From positions 1-11,101 of the forward strand of contig JACPJY010000057.1 of NCBI GenBank assembly GCA_016187325.1: DNA of 11,101 bases. The letters are read 5' to 3'. Source of the stretch: Rhodospirillales bacterium (GTDB lineage: Bacteria; Pseudomonadota; Alphaproteobacteria; Rhodospirillales; Casp-alpha2). Below the pieces are notes generated by a model. It saw only the letters and a list, made by a program, of their open reading frames with translations. It was not told the DNA's origin and ran no database searches. Both the position numbers and the translations under genes were made by a program. Positions 6,329 through 11,101 of this stretch are shown piece by piece (position 1 is the first letter of the stretch; every line of letters begins with the position of its first letter).

Positions 6329-9103
6329 ATGATCACGGCTCCCACGGATTCGACCTCTAGGACATCGGCCGTCGCCGTCAAAGGTGGCTGGCGGTGGATG
6401 GTGTGCGTCGCCGCGCTCGTCCTGGCCTTGCTGTTGGCGTTCGAGGCCGCCGCCCAGTCGACGGCGACCACCGGCTTGAGCGGGCCGACCTTGCGGCTGT
6501 TCAAGGCCGTCGAGCTCAACGACATAGCGGCCGTCAAGGGCAGCCTCGACGACGGCGCCGACATCGCCAAGGAAAACGCGGACGGCATGACCGCCGCCGA
6601 CCTAGCGGTCGACATGGGCCATTTCATCATCGCCCATTACCTGTTGTCGCGGAAGCTGCTCGGCGAAGCGACGCCGGTCATGCTGGCGCCGGCCCCGACG
6701 CGGGACACGGCGACGGCTTCCCCGGCGGCCAAACCCAAGCCGGCATTCTCGAAGCCGCCGGCCAAGCCATCGCCGCCGGCGCCAGCGGTGGCGGCAAAGC
6801 CGGAAACGACAAAGCCGGACACCGCGGCCGCGCCCGTCCAGCCGCCGACCGAAACCGCCGAACCGTCGCCCGCGCCGGCCGCGGTTGCCGAAACGCCGGC
6901 GGCGCCCACGGACAAGCCGCTCGGCGACATCGGCGTCGCCCAATTCTTCAAGTCGCTGGTCGACATGATTACGCCCGGCGGCGAAAAGCCCGCCGACGTC
7001 GCGGCGGCGAAAGCCGCCAAAGACAAGCAGGCGGCGCCGCAGAAGCCCGGCGAAAAGGCCGCCGCGGAGGCGCCCGACATCGTCGTCGAGATCACCGGCG
7101 ACCAGCCGCCGACCGGCGAAGTGATCAAGGAGATCAAGAAGGCGCCACCGCCGAAGCTGGTCGACAAGGACGTCGAGACGCTCACCGCCGAGACGGTGAC
7201 GGCAGAGCCCGACAAGGACAAGCCGAAAGCCGCCGCCAAGCCGAAGGACGAGGCCAAGCCGAAACAAGAGGCGAAGCCGAAAGAACCGACGACGCCGGCC
7301 GCGCCGAAGCCCGAAAAGCCGGCGGCGAGCGTGCTCGACCGCATGGCCGACCTGTTGAAATCCGACCAGAAGAAGGCCGAGCCGCCGGCGGCGGCACCGA
7401 AACCGCCGGCCAAGACCGCCGCCGCTCCCGCTAAGGCCCCGGCCCCGGCTGCGACACCGCCGGCCGGCACCGCCAAGACCGCGCCACCGCCGCCCGCGGC
7501 GGCGGGCGCGGTCGCCACCTACGAACTGCCGGCGCCGGCGACACCGCCGGTCGGTTCGACCAAGTTCTCGCCGCGCTTCCTCGACAAGCTGGCCGATTTT
7601 CTCGAAACCGGCGACGAGGCGGCCTTCAAGGCCTGGCTGCCGGAGATGCAGATCATGGGCGCCGATTCGACTGGCGCGCGAAAGACGCCGCCGGCGGTCG
7701 CCACGTCGGGGGACTCGGCGATGCCAGTGGCGAAGACGGAAGTCCAGGCGGCGGTCGGAAAACCCGCTCCGCCGGCGCCGGCCGCGCCCGAAATCTCCGC
7801 CAACGATGCCGTGGAGGCGGACCTTGCCGGGATTGCCGGCGAAGCGCCCGCCCAAGCGGTCGTCGCCGTGGTCGAGGGTGCATCGGCGCGCAGCGCGCCC
7901 GCCACCGCCAAGCCCGGCATGATCAAGGGCGCGGTCGACAAGCTGCTCGGCGTTCTCACCCCCAGCGGACGTAGCAAGGCGCAGCCGGAACGGCTGGTGC
8001 TGGAACCGGAAGAGAAACTGGCCGTCGTCGACAAGGCCGCGGGCCAGGGCACACCCGCGGCACCCGCCGATCCGTCGCAGAAGGTGTGGCCGGTGACCGA
8101 GGTCGAAACCGCCAAGACGCCGCCGATCGCGTCGATGCGCCCGATGTCGGACGTGTTTCTCAAGACGTCGCTGACCGGGGTGACGCTGAGCCTCGGCGAG
8201 TCCGTCAGCCTCGAGAACAGCTTCCCGCCGGCACAGGACGGGGTCGATCCGCAGAACCAGTGCGTCAAGAAGAACCGCGGCACGACGCTGTTCTGCCTCG
8301 AGCCGATCGACTGGCCGGACCGGGTGCAGGCGGATTTCCTGGTGCCGACGATTCTTTACACCGGCCACATGGCGATCGCCCGCTACGACCAGGGCATCGC
8401 CAGCCGATTCCACGCGCTGTTCCCGGCCGAGGCGTTCGAGCGCGTCATTGGCTATTTCCGCGAACGGTTCGGCGAGCCGACGGATATCTGGAACCGCAGC
8501 ATTGCGCCGTTCGCCCAGCCGCGTCAGGACAATCCGACGCTGGCGTGGCGCAGCGTCGACCCGAAGACCGGCGCGGTGTCGGTCCTGGAGATACGGAAGT
8601 ACGACGATACCCGCGGCGGCTTTCCTGACACCAACCGCGGCGCGGCGATGCTTTACCTCGCCAACTCGCCGCCGATCTTCCCGCAGGTGTCGTCGCACGA
8701 GCTGATGCGCCTCAGCCGCACGCGGATGGGGCCGCCGACCGGCGAATCGCCGAATGCCACCGGCACGCCGCAGGAAGCGGTGCCGGCCGGCGAGCCGGGC
8801 GCCCAATCCGATCTGTCGTTGCCGGAGCCCGGGTCGCTGCCGGAGCCCGGAGCGCAGTCGAAAACTCCGGCCGACGGGCAGGCCGGGGCGGCGGCCGAAC
8901 CGGGTGCCGAAGGCAAGACGGAAAAACAGCTCAAGGACGAGGCCCGCGCCAAGCGCCGCGCCGAACGCGAAGCCAAGCGCGCCGCCGGTGCGGCCGGCGC
9001 CGCTAAACCGGCCACCGCGCCCGCTGCCAAGCCGCCGGCCGGGGCGGTCCCCGCGCCGCCCGATCAGTCCCTCGACCTGCCGCCCGAACCGGCGGCGCGC
9101 TGA
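6329..9103 (+). CDS. Large exported protein: ankyrin-like N-terminus, disordered linker, unrecognised C-terminal domain
   Basis: A 924-residue protein with an export signal (hydrophobic stretch about 24-39, then AAA before Q43), so probably periplasmic or envelope-attached. Residues about 52-109 resemble two degenerate ankyrin repeats (RLFKAVELNDIAAVKGSLDDGAD, then a DGMTAADLAVDMGH-type turn). Residues about 110-590 are Pro/Ala/Lys-rich and probably disordered, interrupted by four short amphipathic segments near 205-217, 334-346, 416-429 and 534-547. Residues about 600-797 form a compact domain with C645 and C656 and aromatic-rich stretches such as ARYDQGIASRFHALFP and FRERFGEPTDIWNR. The tail is Pro/Gly-rich with a basic KRRAEREAKRA segment near 875-886. 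I do not recognise the C-terminal domain. A GTG at 6296 would add 11 residues, but neither start has a clear ribosome site; the ATG gives a more normal signal peptide. The long opposite-strand frame is a composition shadow. The gene is convergent with the next one, 19 bases away. Confidence 0.85.
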   Translation: MITAPTDSTSRTSAVAVKGGWRWMVCVAALVLALLLAFEAAAQSTATTGLSGPTLRLFKAVELNDIAAVKGSLDDGADIAKENADGMTAADLAVDMGHFIIAHYLLSRKLLGEATPVMLAPAPTRDTATASPAAKPKPAFSKPPAKPSPPAPAVAAKPETTKPDTAAAPVQPPTETAEPSPAPAAVAETPAAPTDKPLGDIGVAQFFKSLVDMITPGGEKPADVAAAKAAKDKQAAPQKPGEKAAAEAPDIVVEITGDQPPTGEVIKEIKKAPPPKLVDKDVETLTAETVTAEPDKDKPKAAAKPKDEAKPKQEAKPKEPTTPAAPKPEKPAASVLDRMADLLKSDQKKAEPPAAAPKPPAKTAAAPAKAPAPAATPPAGTAKTAPPPPAAAGAVATYELPAPATPPVGSTKFSPRFLDKLADFLETGDEAAFKAWLPEMQIMGADSTGARKTPPAVATSGDSAMPVAKTEVQAAVGKPAPPAPAAPEISANDAVEADLAGIAGEAPAQAVVAVVEGASARSAPATAKPGMIKGAVDKLLGVLTPSGRSKAQPERLVLEPEEKLAVVDKAAGQGTPAAPADPSQKVWPVTEVETAKTPPIASMRPMSDVFLKTSLTGVTLSLGESVSLENSFPPAQDGVDPQNQCVKKNRGTTLFCLEPIDWPDRVQADFLVPTILYTGHMAIARYDQGIASRFHALFPAEAFERVIGYFRERFGEPTDIWNRSIAPFAQPRQDNPTLAWRSVDPKTGAVSVLEIRKYDDTRGGFPDTNRGAAMLYLANSPPIFPQVSSHELMRLSRTRMGPPTGESPNATGTPQEAVPAGEPGAQSDLSLPEPGSLPEPGAQSKTPADGQAGAAAEPGAEGKTEKQLKDEARAKRRAEREAKRAAGAAGAAKPATAPAAKPPAGAVPAPPDQSLDLPPEPAAR
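6941..7969 (+). repeat. Four dispersed copies of a short amphipathic protein motif
   Basis: Inside the linker of the large exported protein, four segments share one pattern: FFKSLVDMITPGG (from 6944), VLDRMADLLKSDQ (from 7331), FLDKLADFLETGD (from 7577) and AVDKLLGVLTPSG (from 7931). The shared form is two hydrophobics, an acidic or basic residue, K/R/S, L/M, a small residue, D/G, two hydrophobics, one residue, then a polar or Gly/Pro cap. Everything between them is low-complexity Pro/Ala/Lys, so these look like short helices on a flexible string. Confidence 0.6.
7232..7285 (+). repeat. Tandem 18-base coding repeat (AKPK-x-E type), three units
   Basis: Three successive units encode AAKPKD, EAKPKQ and EAKPKE within the linker of the large exported protein. 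The units are imperfect at DNA level. They add lysine and proline spacing and fit repeat expansion of a disordered segment. Confidence 0.6.
8816..8851 (+). repeat. Tandem 18-base coding repeat, two units
   Basis: Two adjacent 18-base units, TCGTTGCCGGAGCCCGGG and TCGCTGCCGGAGCCCGGA, differ at two positions and each encode SLPEPG. They lie in the Pro/Gly-rich tail after the C-terminal domain of the large exported protein. The near identity suggests a recent duplication. Confidence 0.75.
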
Positions 9104-9122
9104 GCGCGTCGACGCCCGCCGG

Positions 9123-9983
9123 TCAGAAGCGGCCGCTGTAGGCGGCGATCGCCAGCCGGATCATGGCGCCCGGCCCGGCGCTCGCGGCGTGCGGCCGGCC
9201 GGCGGCGCGGAACGGATCGAAGTCGGCGCGCTGCAGATGATCGAGATAGGTGCCGGCCAAAACCGCCGGCAGCAAGGCCGGCACGGCCGCCCGCGGACAA
9301 TTCCGCCCGAGCGCCCGCGCCGCCGTAAGATGGCGGCGGGCGGCAGCGGCAATCTCGGCGACTGCCCGCGCCATGCCCGGCTGAGGCGCGCCGTTGAAAA
9401 GGGCGTCGACGTCGATGCCGGCGTCCCGGCACGCCGCGACCGGCAGGCAGATCCGGCGCTCGGCGACATGCAGCGGCAGCGCCCGCAGCAACCCGGTCAG
9501 CGTCCAGGCGACGCCGACATGGCGGCCCGCCTCCTCGGCGGCGCCGGCAGCGGCGCCGACGACCTGCAGCGCCAGATGCGTGATCGTCGCCGAGGTCGCC
9601 TCGGCATAGCTCTCCAACGCCTGCATCGTCGGCGGCTGCACGTTGTCCAGATCGCCGGCGCGGGCCGCCAGCAGCGTTTCGAAACGCCCGCGCTGCAGGC
9701 GGTGGCGGCGCACCGCCCGCGACAGCGGCCCGGCGACGTGATGCGCCGGCGGATCGCCCGCGTAGATGCCGTCGAGGGCGTCGCGCCACCACTGGATGCG
9801 GATATGACCAAGCAACGGCTCGCTGACCGTCTCGCGCACGCCGGCGATCTCGATGTTGAAGGCGTAGAGCGCCAGCAGGTCGGCGCGCCTGTCGGAGGGG
9901 CAAAACAGCGCCGTCAGGAACCGGTCGCGATCGAAGCGGCGCACCCGGTCGGCGCAGTAGTCATCTGGCGTTTGCCCGGTCAT
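9123..9983 (-). CDS. Phytoene/squalene-synthase-fold pseudoenzyme, NDUFAF6-like (complex I assembly candidate)
   Basis: A 286-residue protein of the squalene/phytoene synthase family. Both aspartate-rich motifs that bind Mg-diphosphate in true synthases are absent: the first reads LYAFNIEIAGVRE (39-51) and the second GVAWTLTGLLRALPLH (157-172). The match is instead to the NDUFAF6 type: human NDUFAF6, from memory, has AFNVELAQVKDSVSE where this protein has AFNIEIAGVRETVSE, and both share a late (R)xDFDxF stretch. In mitochondria that protein is needed for complex I assembly; the same role here is inference. There is no signal peptide or membrane segment. The start is the ATG at 9983, with AGGGAG (9995-10000) eleven bases upstream, rather far. 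The gene is convergent with the large exported protein and divergent from the PuuD-like gene. Databases often label such proteins phytoene synthase; carotenoid or hopanoid synthesis is unlikely without the Asp motifs. Confidence 0.92.
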   Translation of the reverse strand: MTGQTPDDYCADRVRRFDRDRFLTALFCPSDRRADLLALYAFNIEIAGVRETVSEPLLGHIRIQWWRDALDGIYAGDPPAHHVAGPLSRAVRRHRLQRGRFETLLAARAGDLDNVQPPTMQALESYAEATSATITHLALQVVGAAAGAAEEAGRHVGVAWTLTGLLRALPLHVAERRICLPVAACRDAGIDVDALFNGAPQPGMARAVAEIAAAARRHLTAARALGRNCPRAAVPALLPAVLAGTYLDHLQRADFDPFRAAGRPHAASAGPGAMIRLAIAAYSGRF

Positions 9984-10020
9984 GGCCGAATCCGCTCCCT
10001 CTAAACCGCCGTTTTGCCGG

Positions 10021-10046
10021 TGACGCCGGCGCGGCCGACGGCGTCA
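10021..10046. promoter_or_regulatory. Perfect inverted repeat in divergent intergenic region (possible operator)
   Basis: TGACGCCG (10021-10028) and CGGCGTCA (10039-10046) are perfect 8-base inverted arms around a 10-base centre. The dyad lies between the NDUFAF6-like gene start and the PuuD-like gene promoter. No T-run follows on either strand, so it is not an intrinsic terminator. A regulator-binding site is possible; chance is not excluded in GC-rich DNA. Confidence 0.35.
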
Positions 10047-10080
10047 AACCGCCCGCCCCGCCTGGGTTTCAGGATTAACA

Positions 10081-10108
10081 TTGAAGCCGGCTTTACTGGT
10101 CGTATATA
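10081..10108 (+). promoter_or_regulatory. Sigma-70-like promoter of the PuuD-like gene
   Basis: TTGAAG (10081-10086) and TATATA (10103-10108) are separated by 16 bases within a locally AT-rich patch of otherwise GC-rich DNA. Transcription would start near 10115, leaving a leader of about 65 bases before the ATG at 10179. This is the best promoter in the window. Confidence 0.6.
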
Positions 10109-10162
10109 TCAAATCAGCTTCGAGAGAGGGCCTCTAAAGTGTGGCCCGGCGCTATGGACGAC

Positions 10163-10169
10163 AAGGAGG
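10163..10169 (+). promoter_or_regulatory. Strong ribosome binding site of the PuuD-like gene
   Basis: AAGGAGG, a near-perfect Shine-Dalgarno sequence, ends nine bases before the ATG at 10179. It rules against the much earlier in-frame TTG at 10014, which would also place coding sequence across the promoter and the inverted repeat. Confidence 0.85.
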
Positions 10170-10178
10170 GGGCGTGTC

Positions 10179-10784
10179 ATGGCAGGTATCCTTAGCAATT
10201 TGCGCTCGACGGTCATCGCCGGGTTCGTTTTGGCGGTGGTGATGGTCGTCATCGTCGTCGCCGCCACCGGCGAGGGCAAACCCGTCGGTTACGCGTGGTG
10301 GACGTTCCTGTTCCGCTGGCTGCACGTGCTCAGCGGCGTGATGTGGATCGGTCTGTTGTGGTATTTCAACTTCGTCCAGATTCCCAGCATGCCGAAGATT
10401 CCGGACGATCAGAAGCCGGCGATCGGCAAGGTGATCGCGCCGGAGGCGCTGTTCTGGTTCCGCTGGGCCGCCATGGCGACCATCGTCACCGGCCTTATCC
10501 TCGCCTACATGAACGGCTACATCATGGGCGCGCTGACGCTCGGCGCCATGGGCGGCGGCGGCAAGGCGCTGGCGATCGGCATCGGCATGTGGCTCGGCAT
10601 CATCATGTGGTTCAACGTCTGGTTCGTGATCTGGCCGAACCAGCAGAAGGCGCTCGGGATGGTCGAGGCCGACAAGGACGCCAAGGCCGCCGCGGCGCGC
10701 ACGGCGATGTTGTTCTCGCGCACCAATACGCTGCTTTCGGTTCCCATGCTCTACGCCATGGTTTCGGCGCAGAACATCTATTAG
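10179..10784 (+). CDS. Small PuuD-like (DUF989-type) integral membrane protein
   Basis: A 201-residue inner-membrane protein with about five membrane segments (about 12-29, 44-65, 92-111, 129-152 and 184-197). FRWLHVLSGVMWIGLLWYFNFVQIP (45-69), PEALFWFRWAA (88-98), WFVIWPNQQKALG (148-160) and RTAMLFSRTNTLLSVPMLY (174-192) match the short proteins databases call urate hydroxylase PuuD. H49 in the second segment is a possible ligand or proton-relay residue. True PuuD is, as I recall, about twice as long, with eight membrane segments and a C-terminal cytochrome c. Here there is no CxxCH motif, so urate oxidation should not be assumed and the function is unknown. The gene is a self-contained unit with promoter, ribosome site and terminator, between two genes on the opposite strand. 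Confidence 0.88.
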   Translation: MAGILSNLRSTVIAGFVLAVVMVVIVVAATGEGKPVGYAWWTFLFRWLHVLSGVMWIGLLWYFNFVQIPSMPKIPDDQKPAIGKVIAPEALFWFRWAAMATIVTGLILAYMNGYIMGALTLGAMGGGGKALAIGIGMWLGIIMWFNVWFVIWPNQQKALGMVEADKDAKAAAARTAMLFSRTNTLLSVPMLYAMVSAQNIY

Positions 10785-10796
10785 CTTCTATTAGCT
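10777..10796 (+). repeat. Perfect 10-base tandem duplication across a stop codon
   Basis: TCTATTAGCT occurs twice without a gap, at 10777-10786 and 10787-10796. The first copy contains the last sense codon and TAG stop of the PuuD-like gene. The second copy supplies another TAG ten bases downstream, out of frame with the first. Confidence 0.85.
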
Positions 10797-10816
10797 AAGG
10801 GGAGCGGACCCTGGGG

Positions 10817-10847
10817 AAGACGGGGCTTGTCGGCCCCGTTTTCTTTT
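10817..10847 (+). terminator. Rho-independent terminator after the PuuD-like gene
   Basis: CGGGGC (10821-10826) pairs perfectly with GCCCCG (10833-10838) around a six-base loop. The stem extends outward through A-T and G-T pairs to 10817 and 10842. TTTTCTTTT (10839-10847) follows directly. Stem, loop and T-tract fit an intrinsic terminator 33 bases after the stop codon. Confidence 0.9.
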
Positions 10848-10876
10848 GCGCATCTCGCCCGCCGTTCGTTCAGGAT

Positions 10877-10944
10877 CGTCACGCCCGCGAAAGCGGGCGT
10901 CTAGGTTTCCTGAAAACTGGATTCCCGCTTGCGCGGGAATGACG
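10877..10944. repeat. REP-like bipartite palindrome (68 bases, two hairpins)
   Basis: Two 34-base halves face each other: the left half and the reverse complement of the right half agree at 26 of 34 positions. Each half contains a perfect 8-base stem: ACGCCCGC/GCGGGCGT with a GAAA loop (10881-10900), and ATTCCCGC/GCGGGAAT with a TTGC loop (10921-10940, GCAA on the minus strand). Four of the eight differences are paired changes that keep the stems intact. The motif family is a well-known dispersed intergenic repeat in alphaproteobacteria. It lies between two converging genes and could also help end minus-strand transcription, since the right hairpin is followed there by CCAGTTTTC. Confidence 0.85.
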
Positions 10945-10967
10945 TGCCGGCCTCAATCGCTGTCGAC

Positions 10968-11101
10968 CTACTCGACCGCGATCAGCGCCGCGGCGCAGGC
11001 ACGTTCCTCGGCCAGCAGCACGTTGAACGTCCGGCACGCGGCGCCGGTGTCCATCCACTCGAGCACCAAGCCGGCCTGCTTCAGGTCTTCCCTGAGGCCC
11101 A
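10968..11101 (-). CDS. C-terminal end of a Mth938-domain protein, NDUFAF3-like (partial)
   Basis: Only the last 43 residues and the TAG stop (10968-10970) are in the window; the rest lies beyond the right edge. The visible end contains LKQAGLVLEWMDTGAACRTF and LLAEERACAAALIAVE. Compared with human NDUFAF3 from memory, it shares the pattern (R/Q)xGhxhExxDTxxACxTFNxLxxExRxxxAALI, which marks the end of the Mth938-like domain (PF04430). NDUFAF3 is a complex I assembly factor in mitochondria; a matching bacterial role is inferred. The NDUFAF6-like gene lies on the same strand about 1 kb downstream, with only the PuuD-like unit and the palindrome between. Family assignment from a short end is good but not certain. 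Confidence 0.75.
   Translation of the reverse strand, partial: GLREDLKQAGLVLEWMDTGAACRTFNVLLAEERACAAALIAVE

Noticed and set aside
6602..8806. 734-codon minus-strand open frame opposite the large exported protein
   Set aside because: It is mostly Arg/Gly/Leu low complexity from GC-rich third-position bias. The plus strand encodes a signal peptide, ankyrin-like repeats and a well-composed C-terminal domain.
9104..9122. 10-base palindrome GCGTCGACGC between the two converging genes
   Set aside because: It has no loop or T-tract and is a likely chance palindrome in GC-rich DNA; it cannot be called a terminator.
10014..10178. Upstream TTG-start extension of the PuuD-like protein
   Set aside because: The extension crosses the inverted repeat and the promoter, while the ATG at 10179 has a near-perfect ribosome binding site.
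10877..10944. Reading the hairpin pair as a CRISPR fragment
   Set aside because: There are only two inverted, not directly repeated, units and no spacers; it is a palindromic REP-like element.

Overview
The window is GC-rich bacterial DNA, most probably from an alphaproteobacterium of the Rhodospirillales type. That placement is an inference from gene content: TrmFO, a non-catalytic phytoene/squalene-synthase homologue of the NDUFAF6 type, a Mth938-domain (NDUFAF3-type) protein, and a REP-like palindrome built on GCCCGC/TTCCCGC stems. There are eight protein genes, two of them cut by the window edges. No tRNA, rRNA, transposase or CRISPR array was seen.

Layout: (1) 1-1241, minus: a large pentapeptide-repeat protein, C-terminus off the left edge, built as two modules that each begin with the same H-x-x-aromatic...RAxLS cap. 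(2) 1402-3063, minus: a SulP-family anion transporter with a STAS domain that closely resembles the cyanobacterial bicarbonate transporter BicA. (3) 3064-3315: divergent promoter region. (4) 3316-4689, plus: trmFO. (5) 4716-6077, plus: a membrane-anchored SGNH-hydrolase-like protein 26 bases behind trmFO. (6) 6329-9103, plus: a very large exported protein with an ankyrin-like start, a long Pro/Ala/Lys-rich linker carrying four copies of a short amphipathic motif, and an unrecognised C-terminal domain. (7) 9123-9983, minus: the NDUFAF6-like protein, convergent with gene 6. (8) 10179-10784, plus: a small membrane protein related to the membrane domain of PuuD, with its own promoter, a strong ribosome binding site and a terminator. 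(9) 10877-10944: a 68-base REP-like palindrome. (10) 10968-11101, minus: the C-terminal end of a Mth938/NDUFAF3-like protein.

How the genes may work together: the NDUFAF3-like and NDUFAF6-like genes are both homologues of mitochondrial complex I assembly factors. They lie on the same strand, about 1 kb apart, separated only by the oppositely oriented PuuD-like gene and the palindrome. This looks like an ancestral gene pair split by an inserted cassette. The trmFO and SGNH genes may be co-transcribed. The transporter and pentapeptide genes are on the same strand 160 bases apart, with no visible shared function. The strongest candidates for something undescribed are the repeated motif and orphan C-terminal domain of the 924-residue exported protein, and the split assembly-factor locus.
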